Of a stretch of DNA of 64,000 bases, positions 35,996 through 45,963 are shown piece after piece. Below the pieces are notes generated by a model. That model saw nothing but the letters and a program-made list of their open reading frames with translations. It was not told the DNA's origin and ran no database searches. This DNA comes from Alteriqipengyuania abyssalis (GTDB lineage: Bacteria; Pseudomonadota; Alphaproteobacteria; Sphingomonadales; Sphingomonadaceae): positions 525,501 through 589,500 of the forward strand of contig NZ_JAHWXP010000003.1 in the NCBI RefSeq assembly GCF_019857185.1. The letters are read 5' to 3'. The translations under genes were made by a program, and so were the position numbers. Each line of letters starts with the position of its first letter. Within the stretch, counting starts at the first letter, position 1.

Positions 35996-37294
35996 GTGAG
36001 CCTATATTCTGCCCTGTACGCCGGTGTGTCCGGCCTCGGTGCCCAATCGAGCGCGATGGCGACGGTTGCCGACAACATCACCAACATCAACACCGTGGGA
36101 TACAAGGGCGCAGAAGCGGACTTTCGCACGCTCGTCACGGACGGACGCCTGAAGAGCAGCTATTCGGCAGGCGGCGTTGCGGCGGCACCGCGCGCGATGA
36201 TTTCCAAGCAGGGGCTCCTCCAGGCAGCCTCCAGCCAGACCGATCTGGGCATCGACGGGGGCGGTTTCTTCGTCACCCGCACGGGGAGCGGACCCGATAG
36301 TGGCATTGCGTTCACCCGCGCCGGGGCTTTCCGCCCGGACGAGCAGGGCTATCTGCGCAATACCGGCGGCTATTTCCTGCAGGGCTGGCGGCTGGACGCG
36401 ACCGGCGGCTACACCAGCACCGGTGGCGTGAGCGAGCTGGAACCCGTCCGACTGAGCGGGCTGACCGGCACCGCCACGGCAACCACCCGCCTGACCGCTC
36501 GCATGAACCTGCAATCCACGCAGGAGCCGTTCACCGGTGCCTATGCCGCAGGCGATATGGCGACCGGCGCTCTGGAGCCGCATTTCTCGCGCACCTTCGA
36601 GGTCTTCGATGCACAGGGTGGCGGCCATCAGGTGACGATGGGTTTCGTCAAAACCGGGCCCAACCAGTGGGTTTCCGAAATCTATGGCGACCCCGCCGAT
36701 GTGACCGCGGCCAACGGCCTGCTCGCCAGCGGCAACGTCGCCTTCAACCCGGACGGCAGCCTCGATCTGGCCAACTCCTCGCCGGCCCTGTTCGGTACGC
36801 TGAACGTCTCGTGGACCAACCAGGCCGGCTCTTCTCCGATAAGCCTGAACCTCGGCAGCCAGGACGGGCTCGACGGGCTGACCCAGTTCGGCAGCGCCTC
36901 CGCCCTGATCGCCTCGAGCACCGACGGCGGGATGCTCAACAACCTGGTCTCGGTTGAAGTCAGCAAGGACGGGATCGTCAGCGCCGTCTTCGACGACGGC
37001 ACGTCGCGCCCGGTCTTCCAGCTGCCGATGGCGACCTTCGCCAATCCGGACGGTCTCTCTCGCCTGCCGGGCAATGCCTACACCGTCTCGCAGCAGTCCG
37101 GCAATGTCGCCATCGGCCGCCCGGGCGAGCTTGGCAGCGGCACGATTTCGGCCGGCACGCTGGAAGCCTCCAACGTCGATCTGGCGCAGGAATTCACCAA
37201 CATGATCCGCTTCCAGCGCGCCTACAGCGCATCGTCCAAGATCATCACCACGGTCGACGACATGCTCCAGGAAGTCAGTGCGCTCAAGCGCTAG
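35996..37294 (+). CDS. flgE: Flagellar hook protein FlgE
   Basis: A 432-aa hook subunit. The N-terminal rod-type D0 motif is SLYSALYAGVSGLGAQSSAM with NITNINTVGYKGAEADF. The C-terminal D0 is LAQEFTNMIRFQRAYSASSK and ends in MLQEVSALKR. GTG at 35996 is the start, since homology begins at the next codon. It is the first gene of flgE-flgK-flgL. Confidence 0.95.
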   Translation: MSLYSALYAGVSGLGAQSSAMATVADNITNINTVGYKGAEADFRTLVTDGRLKSSYSAGGVAAAPRAMISKQGLLQAASSQTDLGIDGGGFFVTRTGSGPDSGIAFTRAGAFRPDEQGYLRNTGGYFLQGWRLDATGGYTSTGGVSELEPVRLSGLTGTATATTRLTARMNLQSTQEPFTGAYAAGDMATGALEPHFSRTFEVFDAQGGGHQVTMGFVKTGPNQWVSEIYGDPADVTAANGLLASGNVAFNPDGSLDLANSSPALFGTLNVSWTNQAGSSPISLNLGSQDGLDGLTQFGSASALIASSTDGGMLNNLVSVEVSKDGIVSAVFDDGTSRPVFQLPMATFANPDGLSRLPGNAYTVSQQSGNVAIGRPGELGSGTISAGTLEASNVDLAQEFTNMIRFQRAYSASSKIITTVDDMLQEVSALKR

Positions 37295-37321
37295 AGCTCG
37301 GTCGCACGGGGGAGCTGATTA

Positions 37322-39418
37322 ATGTCGCTGAGCAATATCCTGGGATCGGCGGTGTCCGGCCTTGCGGCATCGCAGGCCGGCATCAAATCGGTGTCCAACA
37401 ACATCGCCAACATCAGTACGCCGGGATACGCGCGCGAGCGCGTATCCCTGAGTACCGGTGTAACCCAGGGCCGTATCAACGGGGTCGTGATCGGCGAGCC
37501 TACCCGGATCGCCGACCGGTTTCTGGAACAGACGGTCTATCTTCGCGCGGGCGATATGGGCCGGGCGGAGGTGACCGCGAATTACATGGAACGGCTGCAG
37601 TCGTTCCTGGGCGCACCGGGGGCCGAAAGCGGTCTTCCCGCGCGCCTCGATGCGATCAGCGCATCCGCGATCGCGCTGACGAGCGGGCAAAGCTCGCCCC
37701 AGAAGGCATCGAATTTCATTGCCGAGATGCAGGACGCGATCGGCTCCATCCGCCAGCTCGACGACGATATTCAGGTGCTGCGCGGCGATGTTGAATCGGA
37801 AGTCGGCTATTCGATCGAAGCGGTCAACGTCCTGCTCGAACGCATTCACACGCTGAACGCCACGGTGGCCCAGCTTCGCGGCCTCGGCCGCACCGCCGGC
37901 GGGGCCGAGGATCAGCGCATGTCCGCGCTCGAAGAGCTGAGCGGGCTGATGAAAGTCTCGATCCGCGAACAGCCCGATGGCCGGGTCAATATCGACGCGG
38001 CCAATGGCGCGGTCCTGCTCGACGGGCGGCTGCGGCAATTGTCATACCCGAGCCCGGGCGACGGGGTCGCGCAGCCCACCTACCCGGTGATCGACATTCG
38101 CTTCACCAATGATGCAGGTGAGCCGACCAACGCCACGGGGGAAAAGCTGGAATCCTCCGCCATAGGGGGCAAGCTGGGCGGATTGCTCGATCTGCGCGAT
38201 CGCGCATTGCCGGAATTCTCCGACCAGCTCGGCTCGCTATTCGGCGGTCTTGCAGAAACCATCAATGCGGTGGCCAACTCGGGCACGTCCTACCCGCCGC
38301 CCAACCGGCTCGACGGCAGGCCGACCGGCCTGATCGGCAGCGACCGGCTGGGCTTCACCGGGCAGGCCACCTTCGCGGTTACCGACAAGAGCGGCACGCT
38401 GGTCGCCAGCACCATGGTCGATTTCGACGCCCTGGGTCCGCTGGCTACGCTCGACGATGCGGTCGCCGCGATCAATGGCGGCCTCGGCGGCAATGCCACC
38501 GTCGCCTTGCAGGACGGGCGTCTCTCCTTTGTCGCGGCAAGCGGCAATAATGGTGTGGCGATAGCGCAGGGCGATCCGCCGAGCGCGCGCGCAGGCAACG
38601 GCTTCTCGCATTACTTCGGCCTCAACGACGTCATCCGCAGCGATTCCGCGACGCTCGTCGCGCCCGGTTTCGTCGCCAGCGATCCGCACGGGTTCGCTGC
38701 GGGACAATCCACGCAGCTGGTGCTGCGCGATGCGACCGGTCGATCGCTCGCGACGACCACGCTGACGGGCTCGGTCGGTCCCACTTTCGGCGATCTGGTC
38801 ACCGAACTGGGCCAGAGCCCGCTCGCCGCGTTCGGCACTTTTGCGATGGACGATCGTGGCCGGATGACGTTCACGCCCTCTCCCGGCGCGAGCGGTGCGG
38901 TGCTCTCGATCCCCTCGGATTCGACCGACCGCTTCGGCACCGGCGTATCCTTCACCGCCCTTTCCGGCCTGACCGGCAGTGCCAGCGGGCTCGGCGGGGC
39001 TGGCGTGCGGGCCGACATTCTGGCCAGTGCAGACAGGCTGCCGCTGTCCCGCCTGCGGACCGACGCTGCGGTTGGCGAGTCTGCGCTGGGCGGTGGCGAC
39101 ACGCGGGTCGCCGGTGCCTTCGTCGAGGCGCTGGGCAAGCCGATGGATTTCGGCAAGGCGGGCTCCGCCACGATCGAGCGTTTCTCCAGCCTGCTGATGG
39201 GACGCGCCGGAACCCAGGCTGCGCGGGCCCAGGACGCGCTGGTGGATGCCGCTGCGCGCCGGGACGACGCGATCAACCGCCGCGACAGCTTCTCGGGCGT
39301 CAATCTCGATGAGGAACTGTCACAGATGGTGGTCCTCCAGAACAGCTATTCCGCCGCCGCGCGCGTCATGACGACCGCCACGCAGATGTACGACACTCTC
39401 CTCGATATGGTCCGCTGA
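37322..39418 (+). CDS. flgK: Flagellar hook-associated protein 1 FlgK
   Basis: A 698-aa hook-filament junction protein. The N-terminal D0/D1 reads ILGSAVSGLAASQAGIKSVS with NNIANISTPGYARERVSL. The central part is long and the C-terminus is VNLDEELSQMVVLQNSYSAA. It is longer than enteric FlgK (about 550 aa), from insertions between residues 300 and 600. It lies 27 bases after flgE. Confidence 0.94.
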   Translation: MSLSNILGSAVSGLAASQAGIKSVSNNIANISTPGYARERVSLSTGVTQGRINGVVIGEPTRIADRFLEQTVYLRAGDMGRAEVTANYMERLQSFLGAPGAESGLPARLDAISASAIALTSGQSSPQKASNFIAEMQDAIGSIRQLDDDIQVLRGDVESEVGYSIEAVNVLLERIHTLNATVAQLRGLGRTAGGAEDQRMSALEELSGLMKVSIREQPDGRVNIDAANGAVLLDGRLRQLSYPSPGDGVAQPTYPVIDIRFTNDAGEPTNATGEKLESSAIGGKLGGLLDLRDRALPEFSDQLGSLFGGLAETINAVANSGTSYPPPNRLDGRPTGLIGSDRLGFTGQATFAVTDKSGTLVASTMVDFDALGPLATLDDAVAAINGGLGGNATVALQDGRLSFVAASGNNGVAIAQGDPPSARAGNGFSHYFGLNDVIRSDSATLVAPGFVASDPHGFAAGQSTQLVLRDATGRSLATTTLTGSVGPTFGDLVTELGQSPLAAFGTFAMDDRGRMTFTPSPGASGAVLSIPSDSTDRFGTGVSFTALSGLTGSASGLGGAGVRADILASADRLPLSRLRTDAAVGESALGGGDTRVAGAFVEALGKPMDFGKAGSATIERFSSLLMGRAGTQAARAQDALVDAAARRDDAINRRDSFSGVNLDEELSQMVVLQNSYSAAARVMTTATQMYDTLLDMVR

Positions 39419-39429
39419 AAGGTCCCACA

Positions 39430-40335
39430 ATGAACCGGGTTGCCACCATTCCCCTGCAGCGCACCATGGCCGATGCCATCCAGCGCGCGCAGCAAAACCT
39501 CGCCAAGACGCAGACCGCGCTTTCCACGGGCAAGAAGGCGCAGGATTACGCCAGCCTGGGCACGGAATCCGTACGCACGATGTCGGCGCGCTCGATGCTC
39601 GCCAAGCAGGACGCGCAGGCAGTCGTCTCCAAACACGTGACGACCACGCTTGCCATCTACGACGCGCATGTCACCGGTCTCGACAACTCCCTGATCGACC
39701 TGCGTACCCGGATGGCGACCGCGATCGGGACCGAAGATTCCGCAGGCCTGCAAGAGACGATCAAGAGCGCGTTCGAACAGTTCCGCAGCAGCCTCAATGC
39801 CAAGGAAGGCGGCATCCCGCTGTTCGGCGGGTCGCGCACCGATGTGCTGCCCTTCACCCCGGAAAGTCTGGCCGATGTGGCCGCCACGCCGGCCACCGAC
39901 GCGTTCCTGAACGATGACGTTCGGGCCGTCGCCCATCTCGCGGAGGGGACTTCGGTGACCTACGGCATCACCGCGAGCGATCTGGGCACCGAGATCTACG
40001 AAGCGTTTCGCACGCTGGCTGCCGCCGGTCCGATCGGAGAGCGGCTGACCGATGCGCAGAAAACCGCGTTGCAGGACGCACTCGCGCAGATCGACACGGC
40101 TTCTGTGGGATTGCGCGCCGCAAACGCAGAGAATGGCCGCAAGCAGTCGCGCGTGGAAACGCTGGGCGAGCGTGCGGAACAGCGGTCGCTGGTGCTCAAC
40201 GACATCATCGCCGCCAACGAAGACGCGGATCTGGGTCAGGTGGCGGTGGACCTTGCACAGCAAAAGGCCACGCTGGAGGCGAGCTATTCCGTCTTCGCTC
40301 AGCTCACCCAGCTCAATCTCACCAAATACCTCTAG
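39430..40335 (+). CDS. flgL: Flagellar hook-associated protein FlgL (flagellin family)
   Basis: A 301-aa flagellin-like junction protein. The N-terminus is RAQQNLAKTQTALSTGKKAQ, and the C-terminal helix is DLAQQKATLEASYSVFAQLT, ending in LNLTKYL. It lies directly downstream of flgK (11-base gap), the usual FlgL position. Confidence 0.92.
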   Translation: MNRVATIPLQRTMADAIQRAQQNLAKTQTALSTGKKAQDYASLGTESVRTMSARSMLAKQDAQAVVSKHVTTTLAIYDAHVTGLDNSLIDLRTRMATAIGTEDSAGLQETIKSAFEQFRSSLNAKEGGIPLFGGSRTDVLPFTPESLADVAATPATDAFLNDDVRAVAHLAEGTSVTYGITASDLGTEIYEAFRTLAAAGPIGERLTDAQKTALQDALAQIDTASVGLRAANAENGRKQSRVETLGERAEQRSLVLNDIIAANEDADLGQVAVDLAQQKATLEASYSVFAQLTQLNLTKYL

Positions 40336-40359
40336 GACGGGAGGTGGGCGCTGGAGGCG

Positions 40360-40389
40360 GAGGGCGCATGGCATAGCCATGTCGCCCTC
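40360..40389. terminator. Hairpin between convergent flgL and TPR genes
   Basis: The stem gagggcg-catggc / gccatg-(t)-cgccctc has a 3-base loop and sits between the two stop codons. There is no U-run, but the stem is strong enough to serve both directions. Confidence 0.5.
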
Positions 40390-40400
40390 TCCTTCGCGTC

Positions 40401-42299
40401 CTAGGACTTCTGCGCCCTGGCCTTGGACTTGCTCTTGGCCTTGGGCGTCTCGCCGGCCAGCAGATCCGCGAATTCGCCCGCCGGGCTCGCCGTGGGCATC
40501 GCCGCCAGTGCCTGGGCGATCGCCGTCGGATCCAGATCTTCGACCGGACCGGTCAACAGATCGAATGCAGCCGCGGTCGGCTGCCCTGCAAACGCGCTGC
40601 CATAGCGCGAGCGCAGACCTTCGAGCGACGTCTCGCGGCCGAGCATGGCCAGCGCCACCGCACGCCGCAGGATGACGGTCTGCTCGACCTGAGACAGTCC
40701 CCCACTCCCCGCCGCAGGCAGCGCGTCGGAGCCTGACAGGGCCTGCCAGTTCTGGCGGCCCCATTCGATCTCGTCGCGGATGGCATCGCCTTGCGGCACG
40801 CCGTCGAGCACCGCCAGCGCCTCGTCCGTCCGCCCGAGCTTGTGCAGCGCAACCGCCTCGATCCGCAGTCGCTCCCACAGCATCGGGTTGGGATAGATAT
40901 TGTCGTCGGTGGCGCGCAGCGCCCGCACGGCCTCGTTGGGCTTTTCCGCGAGGATGTAGAGCTTCGCCACGCGCACGGAGAGCGGGCCTTGAGTGACGTC
41001 CTTCGCGCGGGCCATCAGCTGATAGTCCAGCAGTTCCGCCGCGCGTTCATACAGCCCGGCGTTCTGAAGCCGGTCCGCCAACCGGCTGACCAGCAGATCG
41101 CCGCCAGCCCCGCTCGGGCTGAGATCGCGATAATCCCAGAACAACCCTGCCGCCTCGGGCAGCGGCACCTTGCTGTTGGGTTCCAGAACCGCCTGGAGAC
41201 GACCTTGCAGCATCTCCAGCATCGCTCCGGTATCGGCCGATACGGGGTGGTAACGCAGCAGCGCTGCACCGGCGGCAAGCGCCGCCCGATCATCATACAG
41301 TTCTTCGGCCAGAGCGAAGCGGAGCTTGAGCCCTCGCCGTTCGAGCAGCCCGCCACGCCAGACATAGCCGAGCCGTTCGAGCTGGGCGAGCGCCTTGCGC
41401 GGCTTGGCGCGGCGTTGTGCCACCAGCCCTTCGAGTAACGAGATGCGTGCATCGACCCGCTGTTCCTGCGTGCCGTTGTCGGCCGCGCGGTCGAACCGGA
41501 GCCGCGCCTGCTGATCTCTGCCGAGCTGCAGGAGCGCACGCCCGCGAACCAGATTGGCTGCGGCATCGGCGTCGGAAAGATACTTCAACAGGGAGAGCGT
41601 GCTGCGGGGATTTCCCCCGTCGAGCGCGGCCTGCGCCGCGGCGAGCAGGAAGGATGCTCCCTGCCGCTGCGTGCGCGAGGCGATGGCCGTGCGCGCGCAG
41701 GTCCATTCGCCGACCGCTTCGGCAGTCATGTCCAACGCGGCCATCGCCCGCAGACGCCAGGCGCACGCTTCCGGATTCTGCGCAAGCTGTTCGGCCGACA
41801 ACATGTCGAGCGCATCCATCGGCCGGTCGAGTTCTACCAGCGTCGCGCCGAGCGCGAGCCTGTGCGCGGGGACCAACGAGAGATCGGGATCGTCCTTGGC
41901 CATCGTGACGAGCACGCCATAGGCCTCCGCCGCGCGCCCCTTGCCGATCAGGCTGCTCGCATAGCGCCACCGCGCCGCCTGGCGCGTCTGCTCGCTGCTG
42001 CTGGCGATAGCGTGCCATGCCTCGCGGTCGGAGACGACCTGCCAGCCCTTCACATCCTGCACCAGCGGCTGATTGGCCAGCGCCGCCGCGAAGCCCGGCA
42101 GGCGCACCGTCGGCAGCGCGTTTCCTGCCGCAGCATTGGGTTCGCTCTCGCTCTGCCCTTCTTCATGCGTATCGGCACCCGCTTCAGCCTGATCCGGCGC
42201 GGGCTTTTCATTGCCGTGGTGAGCTTCTTCGGCGAGCGCCGAAGAAGCCAGAGCCAGAGCCAGCGTCAGGCTGGCGGAAAGGGCGGTGATTCTGCGCAT
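40401..42299 (-). CDS. Periplasmic TPR-like protein of the flagellar cluster
   Basis: A 632-aa protein with a signal peptide (MRRITALSASLTLALALASS, cleaved near ALA-EE). A Glu-rich linker (about 24-55) and then a long alpha-alpha repeat region with TPR character (RWRYASSLIGKGRAAEAYGV, RALLQLGRDQQARLRFDRAA, KLYILAEKPNEAVRAL) follow. The ATG at 42299 fits the signal peptide. It is 7 bases after a small TM-protein gene. A motor- or ring-associated scaffold is likely; no family name can be given. Confidence 0.75.
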   Translation of the reverse strand: MRRITALSASLTLALALASSALAEEAHHGNEKPAPDQAEAGADTHEEGQSESEPNAAAGNALPTVRLPGFAAALANQPLVQDVKGWQVVSDREAWHAIASSSEQTRQAARWRYASSLIGKGRAAEAYGVLVTMAKDDPDLSLVPAHRLALGATLVELDRPMDALDMLSAEQLAQNPEACAWRLRAMAALDMTAEAVGEWTCARTAIASRTQRQGASFLLAAAQAALDGGNPRSTLSLLKYLSDADAAANLVRGRALLQLGRDQQARLRFDRAADNGTQEQRVDARISLLEGLVAQRRAKPRKALAQLERLGYVWRGGLLERRGLKLRFALAEELYDDRAALAAGAALLRYHPVSADTGAMLEMLQGRLQAVLEPNSKVPLPEAAGLFWDYRDLSPSGAGGDLLVSRLADRLQNAGLYERAAELLDYQLMARAKDVTQGPLSVRVAKLYILAEKPNEAVRALRATDDNIYPNPMLWERLRIEAVALHKLGRTDEALAVLDGVPQGDAIRDEIEWGRQNWQALSGSDALPAAGSGGLSQVEQTVILRRAVALAMLGRETSLEGLRSRYGSAFAGQPTAAAFDLLTGPVEDLDPTAIAQALAAMPTASPAGEFADLLAGETPKAKSKSKARAQKS

Positions 42300-42306
42300 C
42301 TTTATC

Positions 42307-42558
42307 TCATCCGGCCAGATGCGGCCAGGCAGCAAGGCCGGCACCGCCAACGGCGCATCCGGCGAGGAACAGGATCGCGGACAGAATCGAAAAACGCCGC
42401 GTGGGTGCAGGTTCGGCGGCGGAAGCCCGCGCGTTTTCGGCAGCCTGTTCGATCGCCTGCTCGATCGGCCGGGTGTCGGTTGGCCCATTCTGAGGCGCGC
42501 GCGCGGGCCCGCCAGTGCTGACAAGCTTGATGCGGCTGGGTTTTTGGTCGTAGCTCAT
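42307..42558 (-). CDS. Small C-tail-anchored protein of the flagellar cluster
   Basis: An 83-aa protein: a charged N-terminus (MSYDQKPSRIKLVSTGGPAR), a helical linker, and one TM helix (FSILSAILFLAGCAVGGAGL) at residues 57-77. ATG at 42558 is chosen over an upstream ATG because it lies 26 bases from a TATAAT element. It is the first gene of a pair with the TPR protein. The function is unknown. Confidence 0.65.
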   Translation of the reverse strand: MSYDQKPSRIKLVSTGGPARAPQNGPTDTRPIEQAIEQAAENARASAAEPAPTRRFSILSAILFLAGCAVGGAGLAAWPHLAG

Positions 42559-42582
42559 GTCCGCTCCGGTCGGGATATCCTC

Positions 42583-42589
42583 TATTATA
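42583..42589. promoter_or_regulatory. Overlapping TATTAT/TATAAT element between small TM gene and FliL-like gene
   Basis: ctcTATTATAggg offers TATTAT to the plus strand (FliL-like gene, ATG 70 bases away) and TATAAT to the minus strand (small TM gene, 26 bases). Flanking ctcta/tagag repeats are inverted. No -35 is visible. Confidence 0.55.
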
Positions 42590-42652
42590 GGGTAGAGACC
42601 GGCTTGCAGGCCGGCTGCAGCACCCCTTTTTCGAACGGATTGGCAGCGCGAC

Positions 42653-43057
42653 ATGAATAGCAAGAAACTCCTGCTGGGTGGCGCACTGCTGGCCGTGGTG
42701 CCTGTCAGCAGCGCTTCGGGCGCAGGCGGCGGCGGCAAGGGTGCCGCCGAAGACCTGATCGATATGGAGGCGATCGCAGTGCCGATCGTCGATGGTGCCA
42801 AGCTTCAGGGCACTTTACGATTCCGCATCGTTCTGGAAGCGCACGACGCCGAGGCGGCTGCGGAGATTACCGCAGATCTGCCCGACTTGCGTGCCGAAGC
42901 CTTGGCCACTGGGGCGGAATTTTCCCGCCTGCGCGCTTCCCCATTCCTGGCGGTGGACGCACAGCGGCTGTCGGACGAACTGACCGAAGCCCTGCACGCG
43001 CGCTACGAGGGGATCGACCGGGTGCTGCTGGTAGAAGTGGCCGCCAGATCGTCCTGA
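42653..43057 (+). CDS. FliL-like flagellar protein
   Basis: A 134-aa protein. An N-terminal signal or TM segment (KLLLGGALLAVVPVSSASGA) is followed by a FliL-like domain: MEAIAVPIVDGAKLQGTLRF, then helices, then LLVEVAARS at the end. The pattern resembles alphaproteobacterial FliL relatives that sit around the stator. It is additional to the fliL at 45352-45903, and is transcribed alone between two minus-strand operons. Confidence 0.65.
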   Translation: MNSKKLLLGGALLAVVPVSSASGAGGGGKGAAEDLIDMEAIAVPIVDGAKLQGTLRFRIVLEAHDAEAAAEITADLPDLRAEALATGAEFSRLRASPFLAVDAQRLSDELTEALHARYEGIDRVLLVEVAARSS

Positions 43058-43131
43058 ACCGGGCCGCCCCGCAGCCTAACGTCCTGCATTCCCTGACATC
43101 GACAGTCCTGGTCGCCGGGTGAGCCTGGAGC

Positions 43132-43704
43132 TCACCCGACCGGGGCCGGTCCGACCCGTTTGGGCGGCGCGGGCCGCTTGCCCGCCAGCGCCATGCTCAG
43201 CCGGGCAGCCGCCGCCGGAGTCATCGCGGCAAGGATCTGCGCGGTCGAGCGCTCGCGCATCTTGCGCGCCACGGCGATCTGCACATCGATGTCCAGCTGT
43301 TCGAACACGACCGCCGCCTGCTTGGGCTTCATCGACTGATAGATCCGCGCCAGCTGATCGAGCGTCTCCGCTTCCTCAGCCTCCTTAGCGGCTTTTGCGT
43401 CAGCCTTGGCCGCGGCCGCGCCATTGGTTTGGGGCCGCGGCTGCTGGTTTTGCAAATTGTCCTTGAGCCGCTTCTCCGACGCTCTGATCGCCTGTTCGCG
43501 CAGGTCTAGCGCACGTTCGCGCTCTTTGGCGGTCTGCCTTTTCTCGGCCAGTTCCGACTGGATGGCAGATCCGAGCCGCGACTGCGAGGCCTTGGCCGGT
43601 GCCTTCTCCCCGCTCGTGCCCGAGGCGCTGACCCCATGGGCCAGCGTCGATAGCGCGGCGGCACCCGCCATCAGCATCAACAAAGAGGGGCGCTTGATGG
43701 TCAT
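43132..43704 (-). CDS. MotE-like flagellar protein
   Basis: A 190-aa protein with an N-terminal signal/TM segment, a coiled coil (about 45-95: [20 protein letters not shown]), and a C-terminal MgtE-N-like domain ([33 protein letters not shown]). MotE is the periplasmic chaperone of MotC in rhizobia. It is the last gene of fliL-fliM-DUF6468-motE, with a 4-base overlap upstream. Confidence 0.8.
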   Translation of the reverse strand: MTIKRPSLLMLMAGAAALSTLAHGVSASGTSGEKAPAKASQSRLGSAIQSELAEKRQTAKERERALDLREQAIRASEKRLKDNLQNQQPRPQTNGAAAAKADAKAAKEAEEAETLDQLARIYQSMKPKQAAVVFEQLDIDVQIAVARKMRERSTAQILAAMTPAAAARLSMALAGKRPAPPKRVGPAPVG

Positions 43705-44336
43705 GCTGCTTCCTTAGCACCGGCAGTGCGCGTGGAGCCTTTGCGCGACGTACGGGCGGGCGTCTTCTTGGTCGTCACAGCCTTCGCCGCGGGGGCGGTG
43801 GCGGCAGCGGCCTGCGCGGTGGTGGACTTTACGGACGGAGTCTTCCCGCTCGGAGCTTTTGCACTCGGAGCCATGGCGCTCGTGCTCGCAGCACTCTTGA
43901 TCTTCGCAGGCGCGGCCCTGGTTGCCTTGGGCATATCGGCCTTGGGCTGCGTGGGCTTGGCGCTGCGCACACGCGCCGGACGGCTCTCCTTGACCGCCTT
44001 GACCACTTTGGTTTCCTGGGCCGAGCCAACCGAGGCGGCCTCCATCAGTCGCTCCGCCATCGCATTGGCGATGCCGATCATGAGATGGAGCTCTTCGCGC
44101 ACTTCGCGCGCATCGCCCAGCGCGCGCGCATTGGCCGCCCCTTCGACCGACAGAGTCTGCTTCAGCTCGGAAAGCACACCCTGAGCCTTCGCCGTGGCCG
44201 TATCGAGCGCGCCGACCGTGCGATCGAGCTGACCCTCGCGAACATCTTTGAGGCTGCGCATCATCCGTACGCTCTGAATGAGCACCGCAATGCAGAAGAG
44301 GACCGTGATGACATTGGTGAAGACGGTGAAGCTCAT
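43701..44336 (-). CDS. DUF6468-type flagellar protein
   Basis: A 211-aa protein. An N-terminal TM segment ([20 protein letters not shown]) is followed by a coiled coil to about residue 100 and a long Ala/Lys/Pro/Ser-rich tail (about 120-205) that looks disordered. Proteins of this kind follow fliM or fliL in alphaproteobacterial flagellar operons. The function is unknown. It shares one base with fliM. Confidence 0.72.
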   Translation of the reverse strand: MSFTVFTNVITVLFCIAVLIQSVRMMRSLKDVREGQLDRTVGALDTATAKAQGVLSELKQTLSVEGAANARALGDAREVREELHLMIGIANAMAERLMEAASVGSAQETKVVKAVKESRPARVRSAKPTQPKADMPKATRAAPAKIKSAASTSAMAPSAKAPSGKTPSVKSTTAQAAAATAPAAKAVTTKKTPARTSRKGSTRTAGAKEAA

Positions 44337-45355
44337 TACGATTGACCCTGTTTGATGGTGTCGACGATGCCGATGGCAACGTGATTGCGTTGGCGACCGA
44401 TCTGCGCGCGTGCCAGCGGCACGCCCCCACAGCAGACCTCGAAGGGATCGTCGGGAGTAACGTCGAAGGGGATCGTCTGCCCCACTTCCAGCGAGTGAAC
44501 GTCGGCAAGGCGCATCTCCCGCTCGCCAAGGACGGTGTAGATTTCGACCTCGGTCCGCATGATCTCGTTGCGCATGTGATCGCGCCAGGTGTTATCGCCG
44601 CCCAGCTTTTCACCCATGAAGCGCTGCGACAGCTTGCCGCGCACCGGCTCGAGCGTGGCGAAAGGCAGCAGAATGGTGAAATTGCCGCCCCGCCCGTCCA
44701 TGTCGACCGCGAAGGTCGCGGCAGAGGCAACATTGGTCGGCCCGGCAATGGCGGCAAAGCGCGGGCTGGTCTCGATCCGTTCGAGCTCCATCGTGATCGG
44801 CGCGATCGGTTCGAAGGCGGTGCTGAATTCGCGCAGCACCAGTTCGATCATCTTCGATACCAGCGTGGTCTCGATCGTGGTGAAGGCACGCCCTTCGATC
44901 TTGCGCGGGGCGGCGCCCTTGCGTCCGCCCAGCAGCGCATCGACCACCGCGTAGATCAGGTTCGCCTCAATCGTGACCAGGCCGTAATCCTGCCACGCGG
45001 GCACCTTGAACACCGCCAGCATGCAGGGCAGCGGAACACGGTTCATGAAGTCGCCGAAGCGGACCGAGGCGATATCGTCGAGCGAGACCTCGATCGCGTC
45101 CGAGGTGAGGTTGCGCATGCTGGTGGCGAAGGAGCGGACCATGCGTTCGCACACCACCTCCAGCATCGGCAGCCGGGCATGGCTGACGACGCGGGATTCG
45201 ATGACTGCCCGCAGGCCGCTCTTTTGCGGCAGGTCCGAACTGGAATCGCCGAACAGCGCATCAATGCTGGCCTGATCGAACGTCGCCCCCTCCGGCATGT
45301 CCATTGCCGGGGGATCGGGAAGGTCGAACTCTTCGAAATCGTCGTCGGTCATCAC
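44336..45355 (-). CDS. fliM: Flagellar motor switch protein FliM
   Basis: A 339-aa C-ring protein. It has an acidic N-terminus (CheY-binding region less canonical), a middle domain with FGDFMNRVPLPCMLAVFKVP and VVDALLGG, and a C-terminal SpoA domain ending DDPFEVCCGGVPLARAQIGR. It overlaps fliL by 4 bases. Confidence 0.93.
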   Translation of the reverse strand: MMTDDDFEEFDLPDPPAMDMPEGATFDQASIDALFGDSSSDLPQKSGLRAVIESRVVSHARLPMLEVVCERMVRSFATSMRNLTSDAIEVSLDDIASVRFGDFMNRVPLPCMLAVFKVPAWQDYGLVTIEANLIYAVVDALLGGRKGAAPRKIEGRAFTTIETTLVSKMIELVLREFSTAFEPIAPITMELERIETSPRFAAIAGPTNVASAATFAVDMDGRGGNFTILLPFATLEPVRGKLSQRFMGEKLGGDNTWRDHMRNEIMRTEVEIYTVLGEREMRLADVHSLEVGQTIPFDVTPDDPFEVCCGGVPLARAQIGRQRNHVAIGIVDTIKQGQS

Positions 45356-45903
45356 TGCTGGACCATGTTCTGAATAAGAACGTCGGCGACCACGCCCTCG
45401 CCCACCGTATCCGCTGCGCGCAAAAGCAGCTCCTCCTTCAGCCGGTAGACCGCGGCCGATCCGGCCAGATCTTCCGGGCGCAGTTCGCGCAGGAACGGCT
45501 GGTAGCGATCGATGATCATCGGCAGGCTTGCTTCGATCGTGCCTGCATCCTCGGGCGAGCCGGGGACCATGAGAATTCGCAGCTTCAGGAACCGGGCCTG
45601 GCCGTCATTGGTGCGCAGGTTGACCATCATCGGATCGACCTCGACCAGCCCGCCCCCGCCTTCCTCGCCGTGACCGCCGCCCGACTTTTCGCCGTGGCCG
45701 GCATCCTTCTTGGCGTCCCCGCCCGAATGATCGCCGGACTCCTTGGCCTCGGCATCGCCGCCGCCGCCCATAAGAAAGGCACCAGCACCGCCGCCGACCA
45801 GCAACACCGCGCCCGCCGCAGCGATGATCTTTTTCTTCTTGGAAAAGCGCGGCGGCTTGGCGCCGTCTTCGGGCTTGGCCTCGTCCTGCGTCTCGGTGGT
45901 CAT
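45352..45903 (-). CDS. fliL: Flagellar basal body-associated protein FliL
   Basis: A 183-aa protein: one TM helix (KKIIAAAGAVLLVGGGAGAF), a Gly/His-rich linker (about 55-90), then the FliL stomatin-like domain (VEVDPMMVNLRTNDGQARFL, IIDRYQPFLRELRPEDLAGS). ATG at 45903 fits the cytoplasmic basic stretch before the TM helix; the upstream frame is non-homologous. It is the first gene of its operon. Confidence 0.93.
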   Translation of the reverse strand: MTTETQDEAKPEDGAKPPRFSKKKKIIAAAGAVLLVGGGAGAFLMGGGGDAEAKESGDHSGGDAKKDAGHGEKSGGGHGEEGGGGLVEVDPMMVNLRTNDGQARFLKLRILMVPGSPEDAGTIEASLPMIIDRYQPFLRELRPEDLAGSAAVYRLKEELLLRAADTVGEGVVADVLIQNMVQQ

Positions 45904-45963
45904 GGCTCGAATGTCTTTCTTTACCAAAAGCCGGCGGTCGAAACGTCGGCGGTGATTTTCTCC

